Below are positions 8,365-17,309 of a stretch of 64,000 nucleotides of DNA, one piece after another (positions within the stretch are counted from its first letter, which is position 1; each line of letters opens with the position of its first letter). Origin of the DNA: Desulfosporosinus sp. Sb-LF (GTDB taxonomy: Bacteria; Bacillota; Desulfitobacteriia; Desulfitobacteriales; Desulfitobacteriaceae). The position numbers and the translations under genes are program-made. The stretch lies in contig NZ_SPQR01000003.1 of the NCBI RefSeq assembly GCF_004766055.1, positions 186,001 to 250,000 of the forward strand, written 5' to 3'. The notes under the pieces are model-generated. The model saw nothing but the letters and a program-made list of their open reading frames with translations. It was not told where the DNA came from and did not search any database.

Positions 8365-8389
8365 AGGCTGCAGAAAACTTACAGCCTTA
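8365..8389 (-). terminator. Terminator behind the activator relic, upstream of P1
   Basis: Arms AAGGCTG and CAGCCTT flank an 11-base loop, with six Ts on the minus strand. Equivalent hairpins close the activator copies at 14176-14196 and 17796-17834. Confidence 0.75.
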
Positions 8390-8407
8390 AAAAACCAATT
8401 TACTACT

Positions 8408-8577
8408 ATTTGTAATTTAACATCTTTGACAGCATTGGCCTGCTAATTCCGAGCTTCAATGCCAGTTCACTATTATTAAGCTTGCCCTTTGCTCTCATTC
8501 TCCGAACGATTTCGATATTCATTTCCACTAAAATGCTAATACCCACGTTGATCTGTTCCTCGGCAGGGCTACCCTTA
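8408..8577 (-). pseudogene. C-terminal relic of a sigma-54 activator (copy 1)
   Basis: On the minus strand this encodes SKGSPAEEQINVGISILVEM followed by NSELALKLGISRPMLSKMLN and a stop. That is nearly identical to the last 55 residues of the intact activator at 17848-19776. Everything upstream of this DNA-binding tail is absent; it abuts the small ORF at 8575-8760. A deletion of the AAA+ and sensor parts of an ancestral activator is the simplest reading. Confidence 0.82.
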
Positions 8578-8760
8578 CTCGGAAAAGCAGTTCATCTGAC
8601 CCGGATGATAGATACATTTTTCTTCGATTTCTTCTATTTCATCATCAATGTCCATCAGTGCCGTTAACCATTTTGCACGGTTATCCTTATCTTCTGCTAA
8701 GTATGTTAAAACCTTTTCACGCTGTAAACGCAGAATTTCAGTTCGATTCATAACGCACAA
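8575..8760 (-). CDS. Small helical protein of unknown function, ahead of an activator relic
   Basis: 61 codons from a TTG start (AGGAG 5 bases upstream; an in-frame ATG follows three codons later). The product MNRTEILRLQREKVLTYLAE and onward is strongly helical and acidic at the end (DIDDEIEEIEEK). I do not recognise the family. A decayed homologue, reading MNWAEVIPLKREKSFN, lies just upstream of the intact sigma-54 activator (19874-19924), so this ORF and that activator probably belonged to one unit. A degenerate sigma-54-like promoter lies about 280 bp upstream. It may itself be a remnant; whether it is translated is unknown. Confidence 0.45.
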   Translation of the reverse strand: MCVMNRTEILRLQREKVLTYLAEDKDNRAKWLTALMDIDDEIEEIEEKCIYHPGQMNCFSE

Positions 8761-9037
8761 TCAAGCTCCTCTCTGAATACTGATTGACAAAAATATTTCC
8801 TCCATAAAGGTAGCAAGTATACCATACCAACTAAGTCGTTAGATTCTATAAACCCTATGATTAATAAAAAGGTCTAAACGACGAGATCCATTTATACGAG
8901 TTTGTGATCTTAAATCACTCATCTCTTTTCTTCCTCTTATCAATACCTGTCCCTTCATGAATAACTACTCTCTTAAACTCAAGTCAATAAACCTTCCTTA
9001 ATAACAGTAATAATTCTACTGTTCAGTTAATTACGTA

Positions 9038-9053
9038 TGCAATTTCCGCACTT
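9038..9053 (-). promoter_or_regulatory. Degenerate sigma-54-like promoter (P4)
   Basis: Minus strand AAGTGCGGAAATTGCA keeps the -12 TTGCA and is followed by GTAATTAACTGAAC, the same downstream block as P1-P3, but the -24 GG is lost. It faces the small ORF at 8575-8760. The remaining bases of 8761-9188 show no gene. Confidence 0.4.
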
Positions 9054-9188
9054 CCTTTTTATAGACACGGAGCGTTGATAAAAAAACCGGCAGTATACTT
9101 CCATCGTAAGATGCCATAGAGATACTATTAACCATAATAATCATTATCAGACTAAAGGAGGCATATAGCACTATCTGTTAAATATAGC

Positions 9189-9227
9189 CTTCAAGGGGGT
9201 AAATGCTTTCTACTACTCCCCCTGAAG
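9189..9227 (-). terminator. Terminator after the acyl-CoA dehydrogenase operon
   Basis: Arms CTTCAAGGGGG and CCCCCTGAAG pair with a single bulge across a 17-18 base loop, about 50 bp beyond the acyl-CoA dehydrogenase stop. The T-run is weak. Confidence 0.6.
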
Positions 9228-9275
9228 ACTCCTATTTCAAGTTTGGTATACCCTATTATCCCTAGACTTCTTTAG

Positions 9276-11030
9276 CTACACCACATACTTACCTTCTCCT
9301 GAGATTGCTGCAGCAATCTCCTGTCTCAACGCCACAGTGTTTCGGGTAGTATACTTGGTTAGTTTTTGCAGATTTTCCAGTAGGTTTGGCAATTCCTCAC
9401 CCTCAGCAAGGGCTGTCAAAGTTTCTTTGGCCGTATATTCCAAAAGGCCGACGGTCGAATTAATGTAGGCCATAGCCATACTAAGCTTAAGTTTTGACTT
9501 GGCCTCGCCCTCATTAGCTAAGGCCTTCTGAGCCCTGAGCCAGGCGCTTTCGATTGCAAAAGCCTGAATAGCTAAATCCGCTAGCCTACCAATAATTTCT
9601 TGCTGTTTTGGCAAGTCTTTCCCATACCTCTGAATCCCGGTATCCATAGTCAGCAGGAAGATATCCTTTGCTGCCTGTACTAAACCTTCTTCCCCTTCTC
9701 TGACCAAACTTCCCGCTGCGATTTCTTCCTTAAGCTTTGCGATGGCTTCCTGAAGAGGCAAATTCCCGTTAGTCGCCCGTCGCAGCAGGGTTACGGGGAT
9801 TATCGTACGGTTAATTTCATTCGTCCCTTCAAAAATACGATAAATTCTAGCATCCCGGTAAAGTCTTTCTATGGTATATTCGGCACTAAACCCATACCCT
9901 CCATGGATTTGTACCCCTTCGTCTACAGCATAGGCCAGAGCTTCCGTGGCAAAAACCTTATTCATTGAGCACTCCAGGGCATATTCCTCAATACCCTTGG
10001 CAGCAACCTGGCCCCCGTCATCACCTGAGGTATCCAGACTGTCCATCATGTTTTCTAACAGGCCTCCAGTACGGTAGACCATGCTCTCGGTCACATAAAT
10101 TTTAATAGCCATTTCAGCCAGTTTTTCCTTAATCAAACCAAAATTCGAAATGGGGGTGCCAAACTGCTTGCGGTCATTGGCATAGGTAGCGGCCAGTTCT
10201 AGGGCAAACTTGGCATTACCCACAGAATTTGCTGCTAGTTTATAGCGACCCAAGTTCAGGATGTTAAAAGCCACTACATGCCCTCGGCCGATTTCAAATA
10301 ACAGGTTTTCCACTGGCACTTTTACATCGTCAAGGATGACAGACCTGGTGGAGGAGCCTTTAATGCCCATTTTGTGTTCTTCTGCCCCGCTAGAAAGGCC
10401 CTCAGAATCTCCATCAACGATAAAAGCAGAAAACTTATCCCCATCTATTTTGGCGTAAACTATGAATATATCTGCCATTGCAGCATTGGTAATAAACTGT
10501 TTGGTTCCATTTAAGGTGTAATATTTACCATCGGGACTTAAATCTGCCCTGGTTTTTGCAGACAAAGCGTCCGACCCCGCTCCTGGTTCAGTCAAAGCAT
10601 AGGCCCCGACTTTTTCGCCTGTGGCTATTCCTGGTAGGTACTTTTTCTTTTGTTCATGGTTACCGAACATTACGATAGGCATACTGCCAATACCTGTCTG
10701 GCCACCCTGAGTCATGGCAAAGGACCCAGACCGCCCCATACACTCAGCAATGATCGTGGTGCTAATTTTATCCATCTCCATGCCGCCATAGTCTTCCGAA
10801 ATATCGGCACCATTAAGGCCCAACTCTCCGGCTGCCTCCAGAAGCTCTCTGATCAGGCCTTCTTTTTTGGCTTCCAGCTCATCCATTCTAGTCAACACAC
10901 TATCAGTAACAAAGCCCGCAGCCGTCCGATAAATCATTTTGTGTTCTAAAGTGAAATCCTCGGGTGTGAAAACATCTTGGGGATTGGTTTGACCAAAGAG
11001 AAAACTTCCTCCTTTAGGTAAGTTACTCAT
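9276..11030 (-). CDS. Acyl-CoA dehydrogenase (long C-terminal-extended type)
   Basis: 584 residues. This FAD enzyme introduces the 2,3-double bond of acyl-CoA, passing electrons to ETF. Core motifs: YALTEPGAGSDALSAKT (about 143-159), GTKQFITNA, DRKQFGTPIS, HGGYGFSAEYTIERLYRDAR and catalytic Glu in YRIFEGTNEINR (about 400). The roughly 180-residue C-terminal helical extension is typical of Firmicute FadE-like members rather than the 380-residue short type. GAGGGTG precedes the ATG. It is third in line after CoA-transferase and MFS genes, so it likely acts on the CoA ester made by that transferase. No ETF genes are in view. Confidence 0.92.
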   Translation of the reverse strand: MSNLPKGGSFLFGQTNPQDVFTPEDFTLEHKMIYRTAAGFVTDSVLTRMDELEAKKEGLIRELLEAAGELGLNGADISEDYGGMEMDKISTTIIAECMGRSGSFAMTQGGQTGIGSMPIVMFGNHEQKKKYLPGIATGEKVGAYALTEPGAGSDALSAKTRADLSPDGKYYTLNGTKQFITNAAMADIFIVYAKIDGDKFSAFIVDGDSEGLSSGAEEHKMGIKGSSTRSVILDDVKVPVENLLFEIGRGHVVAFNILNLGRYKLAANSVGNAKFALELAATYANDRKQFGTPISNFGLIKEKLAEMAIKIYVTESMVYRTGGLLENMMDSLDTSGDDGGQVAAKGIEEYALECSMNKVFATEALAYAVDEGVQIHGGYGFSAEYTIERLYRDARIYRIFEGTNEINRTIIPVTLLRRATNGNLPLQEAIAKLKEEIAAGSLVREGEEGLVQAAKDIFLLTMDTGIQRYGKDLPKQQEIIGRLADLAIQAFAIESAWLRAQKALANEGEAKSKLKLSMAMAYINSTVGLLEYTAKETLTALAEGEELPNLLENLQKLTKYTTRNTVALRQEIAAAISGEGKYVV

Positions 11031-11126
11031 TTAAGTTCACCCTCACTTTCATAGAATTTTTCTAAGGATCTACTTTCTGTCAAGTTAGTTTTTTTCACAA
11101 TTGCCTCTATACCTCTTAAGCGCCTC

Positions 11127-12470
11127 TTAAGCGTTAATTCTGCCAATACTTTCGATACTTCTTCCTTTCGTTTCAACAATAAAGAAAAAGGCTACAATTG
11201 ATGCTAATACTGCTGGAATAGCGAAGAAAACAAACGTACCGGTAAAACCAACACCTAACTGCTGTATATACCCTCCTGCGATGGGGCCGAGAAATCCTCC
11301 AACACGTCCAAATGCCTGAGCCGAGGAAACACCGGTATTTCTAAATTCAGTTGGGTACCCTTCAGCAAGGAGCGGTTGTGTTCCACTTAGACCCCAATTC
11401 ATTGCTAGGCCCACTAACATTCCACAAATAACGACTTGCCATTGATTTGTAGCAACTCCTAGCATGAGAATGGCTACAGCCGTAAAGATCCAACCTAAAA
11501 TCACGTTTGTTCTGCGTCCAATGATGTCTGCTACATAACCAGTGCCCAGGCCACCAACTGCTCCTAAGACATTTTGTAAAACGGCGAAAGAATAACCCTT
11601 CACTAAACCATACCCTTTTCCTACAAGCAGGGTTGGCAACCAACCATTGATTGCATATATTACCACTGAGCCCATGAAGTATATGACCCAAAGAGCCAAC
11701 GTTGCCTGACGATATTCTGGCGAAAATAAAGCACTTACTCCAACTTTCTTTGGGGGAGGTGGTGCAACTAAACTACTTGGGGCCCATTCACCTGCTACAC
11801 CATTTGAAGCTATCTCCATGCGTTTAATTAACTCTATTGCTTCTTTCTCTCGCCCTTTGCCTAAAAGCCAATGCAATGATTCAGGAAGTGCAGCCATCAA
11901 AACAAATGCGTATAAAGCAGGTATCCCTCCTACAAGATAGCAAACTCTCCATCCATATACGGGAACCACATACATTGCCACTATACCCGCCAGCACCCAG
12001 CCTAACACATAAAAGGACATGATCGACGAGGTGAAAAAGCCTCTGTTTTTGGTTGGTACGCTCTCGGACATCATAGTTACGGCAATAGGGATACATGCAC
12101 CAAAACCGATACCACCTAGGATCCTAAGAAGAGCAAACCCTTGGAAACTTTGAACAAAATAAACTGGAAATGTTAACAGGGAAAAAACGATAACAAAGAT
12201 AGCAAGAGTCTTTTTTCTCCCAATGCGATCAGAAATTACTCCTGCACCCATTCCCCCAATCAATAAGCCAATAATGCTCCACGAAGAAAGGCTCCCCATT
12301 TGAATCTTCGTTAAAGTCCATTCCTTAGCCATCTGTGGCATTGTATAGGAAACAATCATGTAGTTATAACCAGCAAAAATAAGGGCAAGCCCAATTAAAA
12401 AGTAAATTCTAAAGGTGTATTTTGATACACCTAATCTATCAACAATCTCGGAAATTGAAGTCTTTTCCAT
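11127..12470 (-). CDS. MFS transporter, probable organic-acid:H+ symporter
   Basis: 447 residues with 12 predicted membrane segments, the MFS motif A GVISDRIGRKKTLAIF after TM2, and its repeat YVADIIGRRTNVILG after TM8, with PESLHWLLGKGR after TM6. The nearest functional class is aromatic/carboxylic acid:H+ symport. I place the start at 12470 (AGGGGAGG 10 bases upstream) rather than at 12500. It lies between a CaiB-type CoA-transferase and an acyl-CoA dehydrogenase, so it probably imports the acid activated by the transferase. A paralogue of similar class (55634-56995) is paired with NiaR. Confidence 0.85.
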   Translation of the reverse strand: MEKTSISEIVDRLGVSKYTFRIYFLIGLALIFAGYNYMIVSYTMPQMAKEWTLTKIQMGSLSSWSIIGLLIGGMGAGVISDRIGRKKTLAIFVIVFSLLTFPVYFVQSFQGFALLRILGGIGFGACIPIAVTMMSESVPTKNRGFFTSSIMSFYVLGWVLAGIVAMYVVPVYGWRVCYLVGGIPALYAFVLMAALPESLHWLLGKGREKEAIELIKRMEIASNGVAGEWAPSSLVAPPPPKKVGVSALFSPEYRQATLALWVIYFMGSVVIYAINGWLPTLLVGKGYGLVKGYSFAVLQNVLGAVGGLGTGYVADIIGRRTNVILGWIFTAVAILMLGVATNQWQVVICGMLVGLAMNWGLSGTQPLLAEGYPTEFRNTGVSSAQAFGRVGGFLGPIAGGYIQQLGVGFTGTFVFFAIPAVLASIVAFFFIVETKGRSIESIGRINA

Positions 12471-12575
12471 TTGTTTGTTGCCTCCCCTATTTTTCTCCAT
12501 TCTGATCCGTTCAGGCTAACAACCCCTGCCCTTAATCTCTGAGCTATTTCCGCATCATTGTTGAAGCACCGCCCT

Positions 12576-13859
12576 CTAGATAATGCCTTTTTCCCTAAAA
12601 GCAGCTATTTCGCTATTACTGTAACCGAGGAGTGTATTAAGAATAACTTCGGTATCCTGCCCAAGGTTCGGAGCCCCCCGCCATACTTGAGCTGGTGTCT
12701 CGCTCATCTTCGGACAGAACCCAAAGGCTTTCACTGTCTCCCCCATGGTCTCATCTTTATACTCAATGAAATTCCCCCTCTTCTGGTAGTGCTCATTGGC
12801 GGCCAAATCAGCAGAGGTCCTCACGATCCCACAGGGAACCTTCAAGCTCAGCAAGTACTGCTTGCCTTCCTCCGCATCGTGCGCTGCTACCCATTCAGAG
12901 GCAATACGATTTAGCTCAAGGCCCATTTCAGAGTTTATCGCTTCTACCGAACCACCTGCCACTTCGTGGGTGTACTTGTTCAGGTCGAGGCCAAGGGCTT
13001 TGACGAATCTCCCGTAAACTGCAGGACCATAGGCGCCAATGTATAAATACTTATCGTCCTTTGTCTTGAACAGGTTACCAGGTTGGAAGATGGCTACCTT
13101 ATTACCCGATCTTTGCCTAATTTTGTCTAGCAGGAAGTACTGTACGAAGGTGTCATTAAGGCACTTACTCATGGCCTCGATCTGAGCAATGTCAATGGCT
13201 TGACCCTGGCCTGTCTTTTGAGCGTGATGGTAGGCCATCAGAATCCCGTTGACTGCGAACATAGCAGTCAAGTAATCGTTGATAAATGTGGCTGCGTGAG
13301 AAGGAGGGGATGGCTCCGGGAAACCATTTAGAAACATATAGCCGCCCTCGGCTTGGCCAATAGGGTCGTACGAAGGCCTGTCGCACTCTGAGGGAACACC
13401 GCCGAACTGTGGCCTCCCAAAGCCGCTGATGTGAGCAATGACAAGCTTCGGGTTTATTTCTAACAACATCTCTTCGGTTATTCCCAACTTCTCAGTCCAA
13501 ACCATATTCTCCACCCAAACATCACAGTTCTTGATCAGGGAAAGAAAGATTTCTTTAGACTCCGGGATTTTGAGATTAATTTCAAGGGTTAAACTGAGCT
13601 TATTCCTTGCCTCCTGAATCCAACCGGCACTAACCTTCCTGTCACCGTGCTTAACTACAGGAGCCTGTTCGCGGTAGGGGTCTCCAACGTTTGGCCGCTC
13701 AACATGAATGACCTCAGCCCCATATTCCGCAAGCATTGATGCTGCAAAAGGAGCCGCAACGATACTTCCAGTCATCAACACTCTCATACCCGTAAGTGGC
13801 CCGTATTTTGGCATTAATGCCGGTGCTGGAATACGTTCAATTTCCTTCCATCTCTCCAT
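12576..13859 (-). CDS. CaiB/BaiF family (class III) CoA-transferase, CaiB-like
   Basis: 427 residues. Class III enzymes move CoA between acids through an aspartyl-CoA thioester. Visible features are PKYGPLTGMRVLMTG, YGAEVIHVERPNVGDPYR, LVIAHISGFG, GQGQAIDIAQIEAM and a C-terminus FCPKMSETPAQVWRGAPNLG that resembles carnitine CoA-transferase CaiB. I choose the ATG at 13859, where the similarity begins; the open frame extends to 13925. It is first in the operon from sigma-54 promoter P2, followed by an MFS transporter and an acyl-CoA dehydrogenase. That set suggests reductive or oxidative use of an imported carboxylic acid as its CoA ester. The substrate is not evident. A broken copy of its 5' end lies at 17310-17494. 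Confidence 0.87.
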   Translation of the reverse strand: MERWKEIERIPAPALMPKYGPLTGMRVLMTGSIVAAPFAASMLAEYGAEVIHVERPNVGDPYREQAPVVKHGDRKVSAGWIQEARNKLSLTLEINLKIPESKEIFLSLIKNCDVWVENMVWTEKLGITEEMLLEINPKLVIAHISGFGRPQFGGVPSECDRPSYDPIGQAEGGYMFLNGFPEPSPPSHAATFINDYLTAMFAVNGILMAYHHAQKTGQGQAIDIAQIEAMSKCLNDTFVQYFLLDKIRQRSGNKVAIFQPGNLFKTKDDKYLYIGAYGPAVYGRFVKALGLDLNKYTHEVAGGSVEAINSEMGLELNRIASEWVAAHDAEEGKQYLLSLKVPCGIVRTSADLAANEHYQKRGNFIEYKDETMGETVKAFGFCPKMSETPAQVWRGAPNLGQDTEVILNTLLGYSNSEIAAFREKGII

Positions 13860-14019
13860 ATTCTTCTTATCCCCTTTCCGTATTTTATCAAAACCAATCT
13901 GCTTTGTTGCCCTGACGACACACACAGTTCAATGTGCTTCCATTGGGTAGATGAGAATACAACCTCCTTTCTATTTCTACAAATTAAATTTTTAAATAAT
14001 TCAGTATATTTGGTTATAA

Positions 14020-14035
14020 TGCAATTGCCGTGCCA
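14020..14035 (-). promoter_or_regulatory. Sigma-54 promoter P2 for the CoA-transferase operon
   Basis: Minus strand TGGCACGGCAATTGCA is a perfect -24/-12 match. The surrounding 250 bp (dyad 14052-14069, TGTAAA pair near 14107 and 14130, hairpin 14176-14196) mirror P1 and P3. Confidence 0.9.
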
Positions 14036-14051
14036 AGATAAACACCTACTC

Positions 14052-14069
14052 CAACACCGCTTGGTGCAA
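14052..14069. promoter_or_regulatory. CACC/GGTG dyad upstream of P2
   Basis: CAACACCGCTTGGTGCAA, 17 bp from the -24 box, is nearly identical in sequence and position to the site before P1. Confidence 0.55.
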
Positions 14070-14175
14070 CTAATCCGAGGTAAAAAGGCTGCACACCAAA
14101 AATAAACTGTAAATATTCTTTTCCTCATATGTAAAATTTTTTATCTAAACAACGCAAACTAAGCGCGCCAAAAAA

Positions 14176-14196
14176 GACTGTAAAAAACTTACAGCC
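14176..14196 (-). terminator. Weak terminator upstream of P2
   Basis: GACTGT and ACAGCC arms with one mismatch are followed on the minus strand by a six-T run. It is equivalent to the hairpins at 8365 and 17796. Confidence 0.55.
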
Positions 14197-14218
14197 TTGA
14201 TAATGTTTAATGTTTTAT

Positions 14219-14337
14219 TTGTAGTTTAACATCTTTGACAACGTGGGCCTGCTAATTTCCGAGCTTCAATGCCAGTTCGCTATTACTAAGCTTAGCCCTC
14301 GCTCTCATTCTGCGGACGATTTCGATATTCATTTGAA
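14219..14337 (-). pseudogene. C-terminal relic of a sigma-54 activator (copy 2), frameshifted
   Basis: The minus strand encodes NIEIVRRMRARAKLSNSELA and then LKLG, matching the C-terminus of the activator at 17848-19776. An extra A at the GGAAATTAGC position shifts the frame before the recognition helix. It overlaps the end of a different sigma-54 regulator (stop at 14329), so recombination joined a foreign regulator to this tail. Confidence 0.8.
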
Positions 14338-15744
14338 TTCATTATTCTTCTTCCGATACAGCATAGTGCGGTGGACCCCTAATCGCCTTGCCGCTTCGTC
14401 TACCCGCCCACCACATTCAGCCAACATTTGATGTATATACTTCTCTTCTACTGCTTTCATAACACTTTTCAAGGTCCCTTGATAGGCTATATCTATTTCT
14501 GGCAAACATTCTAAATCATACTCAAAATATAAAATGTCACTAGTTGACGTAATAACCAACCTCTCTATTACATTACGCAATTCTCGGACATTTCCAGGCC
14601 AACTATAGTCGAGAAACGCCTGAGTCGCTTGCGCAGAGAATGCCTTCTTTAGGGCGTATTTTTTATTCAATTCTTTTAAGAATTTGTGAGCGAAGATAAG
14701 AATATCCTCAGCCCTTTCTTTTAGAGGCGGTAATTTGATGGGTATTACATTAAGCCGATAGTATAAGTCGCTTCTAAACAGTTTTTGGCTAATCATCGCT
14801 TTTAAGTCTTTATTCGTAGCAGCAATAAATCGAACATTGGCCTTGTAAATGCTCGTATCACCCAACCTTTGTACTTCACTGGATTCTAATACTCTTAACA
14901 GCTTAGACTGCATTGCTAAAGGCAATTCGGCAATTTCATCCAAAAACAACGTTCCATTATCGGCAACTTCAATTAGTCCCGGTTTTCCTTGTGGATTTGC
15001 GCCCGAGAAAGCCCCTCGCACATAGCCGAAAAATTCCGACTCTAATAATTCATGGGGAATCGCTGCACAATTTACCGGGATAAACGGTTCCTTCGATCGA
15101 AAACTATTTCGATGTATATGCCTTGCCATTACTTCTTTACCAGTACCGGTCTCTCCAATCAGCATGACAGTACTGTCGGTTTTCGCTATGACATTACTGA
15201 CCTCAATAATTTGTCGCATTTGTTGACTTTCAGCCACTATTTCTTTACTTTCCAAATCCATCTCACTTAAATATTCTACCGCAGTTTTGTAACGATTAAC
15301 GGTTGTTTTTTCTTTTTCTAAAGCTGCGATATACTCATCAATCACATTTTTTTCACGTGCATTAGTGATGACCATAACAATGTCGCCATTTTCATCTATT
15401 AAAGGATTACTGGTAGCCATAGACTGAACTCCACGATTGTTTCTCACATTCCCCGAAACAAGGGAACGTGTTTTTATTGCCTTCATAGTTGGAGACCAGT
15501 CATATAAACCTTCTTTTAGAAGATCTTCTACATTTTTTCCAATAAGTTCTTCAGCCTTATACCCCATAAACTTTCCGGCACCCGCATTAGCAAAAAGCAC
15601 GTTACCGAATTTATCAATGACAAATATCGCATCCGATGAATTGTCAATAATCTGTTGTAAAAACTGCTGTTCGCGTACTTTCCTTAATCCTTGTATAAAT
15701 GGGTGTTGTTGTTTAGAGTTTAGCTGTACGTGTTCAGAAATCAC
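14329..15744 (-). CDS. PAS-domain sigma-54-dependent transcriptional activator
   Basis: 471 residues. A PAS domain (about 30-130; DAIFVIDKFGNVLFANAG) precedes an AAA+ domain: Walker A GETGTGKEV (about 197), the loop GAFSGA (sigma-54-contact GAFTGA with T to S), Walker B GTLFLDEIAELP, and the arginine-finger region. A Fis-type helix-turn-helix ends the protein (RVDEAARRLGVHRTMLYRKK). The start is GTG with GGAGGGG upstream. It lies directly upstream of P2, so control of the CoA-transferase operon is likely, but its helix-turn-helix differs from that of the second activator. No sigma-54 factor gene is in the window. The inducing signal is unknown. Confidence 0.9.
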   Translation of the reverse strand: MISEHVQLNSKQQHPFIQGLRKVREQQFLQQIIDNSSDAIFVIDKFGNVLFANAGAGKFMGYKAEELIGKNVEDLLKEGLYDWSPTMKAIKTRSLVSGNVRNNRGVQSMATSNPLIDENGDIVMVITNAREKNVIDEYIAALEKEKTTVNRYKTAVEYLSEMDLESKEIVAESQQMRQIIEVSNVIAKTDSTVMLIGETGTGKEVMARHIHRNSFRSKEPFIPVNCAAIPHELLESEFFGYVRGAFSGANPQGKPGLIEVADNGTLFLDEIAELPLAMQSKLLRVLESSEVQRLGDTSIYKANVRFIAATNKDLKAMISQKLFRSDLYYRLNVIPIKLPPLKERAEDILIFAHKFLKELNKKYALKKAFSAQATQAFLDYSWPGNVRELRNVIERLVITSTSDILYFEYDLECLPEIDIAYQGTLKSVMKAVEEKYIHQMLAECGGRVDEAARRLGVHRTMLYRKKNNEFK

Positions 15745-15945
15745 TTTATCCCCTCCATTAGTGGCTTAAATAGAAAAAGATAGCGCCTAGCTAAACTAAT
15801 ATCTCTCCGCAAGTAAAATTGTTCGTTAACCATAAATTATCTGAATATACCTATAAATTTATGTTTTAAACCTATTCAACATTAGTTAAAAAATACCTTC
15901 CGAAAAATTCCAAACAATAAATTTGCTTACAATGCTCAAATAAAA

Positions 15946-15982
15946 AGCCGGAATGACGTATAAATACGTATCTATTCCGGCT
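15946..15982 (-). terminator. Terminator after the multi-pass membrane protein
   Basis: Arms AGCCGGAAT and ATTCCGGCT, extended by an ACGTAT/ATACGT inner stem, with TTTTTA following on the minus strand. Confidence 0.85.
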
Positions 15983-16011
15983 AGATTTGAGCGCCACTGC
16001 AGCTTTGGGTT

Positions 16012-17256
16012 CTATAAAACCTTTGTCGCGTTCGATACCCCCTTTGATTCCGCCACGTTCGTGTGCTCATCTGCCAGCTTATAAAAAGGGCCTTTTCCCA
16101 TAAACCAAATATTAAGGACTACCATCATAGCCATCCAAAATAACCAAACCAAGGGTTTGTTAACATGATTAGAAAGTTCAGGTTTCAGTCCTAATAAAGG
16201 AAAACATAGTGCGTAATAAATAAGATAATGGGCCATACCAATAACGAAAACTCCAACTGTACGAACGACCCACCCAACAACGTTTCCCCATTTCTGTGGC
16301 CAGTTGTCAAAGTAATGGTTCCAGATCAAAAACGGTGATAAAGTAAACCCGGCCATGGTGGCGGTATGGTAATAGCGCCATACCAAGGACGTGGGCCCAT
16401 CAGAAGCCTTTGGATCCACGGCACCCCATATCGCTCCCATCCCAAACATTAAAACTTTTACCGTTAGATAGGCCATAAGAATAATTGAAACCAAGGCAAC
16501 CAGCCCAATCCAAGGTTGTTTTCTTGCAAGATGAAACGGTTTTCCGGACCATATATTCCCTGTCATAAAAAGGTAAATGATCATCCATTCCCAAATTCCT
16601 ACGACATAGTTCAAGTGCGAGACGCCATCAATCCCCCCCCACCAAGGTGCAGCCGCTGCAAAAGGTTGCTTTAGAACTACACTAACGTAGAAGGGGTAAA
16701 TAAGCGTTCCATAGGCCAAAAGCGTCACTACAGTGGTGATTCCCCATTCCGCTAAACCTAAGGCAGGCTGGGTCAGTTTACCTCCCCATGGCCACTTATG
16801 GAAAATAAGCGTCCAAAACGCATAGGTGAAAAACCCTATAAGGACGAACATTGTAATCGCCCCACCGACGTATTCTTTAGCTAATTCTTCTGCTATGCCC
16901 CTGTGCACCAAGGCCTCAACACTCCAAAGCGGAAGTATAAGCTTTCCAAGAAAGCCTTGAAAGATATCATAAATAATCACATAGGTCATTATGATATTGA
17001 CCCCAGTTTCCACAACCGCTCGTGTCAGCGGTTTAAGCTTTGCGAAGGGCCAATCCCCAAAAACAATATGTTGCCAAACACCCACCAAAACCATCATGGC
17101 TAAATACTCAAGAATGGGATGTTCATAGTATTTGAAGATTCCATTGGGAGATCCAAAAATGTACCACGTTATCAAAGCGATGATAAAAAAGGAAACTGTT
17201 GCAATAAGACCAGTGATAGGTTGCCCCCAGCGGGATTGTGAACCGTGATTTGACAT
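16012..17256 (-). CDS. Multi-pass membrane protein of unknown function, behind sigma-54 promoter P3
   Basis: 414 residues with about ten hydrophobic segments (approximate spans 15-34, 46-66, 81-103, 133-152, 167-190, 218-235, 248-272, 290-311, 322-350, 360-380). It is rich in Trp and Tyr, with several His in or near membrane segments (HIVFGDWPF, WRYYHTATM, GMAHYLIYYALCF). No soluble domain or transport signature that I recognise is present. GGGAGGAAGG precedes the ATG. Between it and promoter P3 lies a dead CoA-transferase 5' end, so the gene may have been brought under this promoter by rearrangement. A transport or redox role is possible but not shown. Confidence 0.6.
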   Translation of the reverse strand: MSNHGSQSRWGQPITGLIATVSFFIIALITWYIFGSPNGIFKYYEHPILEYLAMMVLVGVWQHIVFGDWPFAKLKPLTRAVVETGVNIIMTYVIIYDIFQGFLGKLILPLWSVEALVHRGIAEELAKEYVGGAITMFVLIGFFTYAFWTLIFHKWPWGGKLTQPALGLAEWGITTVVTLLAYGTLIYPFYVSVVLKQPFAAAAPWWGGIDGVSHLNYVVGIWEWMIIYLFMTGNIWSGKPFHLARKQPWIGLVALVSIILMAYLTVKVLMFGMGAIWGAVDPKASDGPTSLVWRYYHTATMAGFTLSPFLIWNHYFDNWPQKWGNVVGWVVRTVGVFVIGMAHYLIYYALCFPLLGLKPELSNHVNKPLVWLFWMAMMVVLNIWFMGKGPFYKLADEHTNVAESKGVSNATKVL

Positions 17257-17309
17257 TGACCTTCCTCCCTTAAGTTGATTTCAAAAACGATTCAAAGTAA
17301 TCGTGTCCA

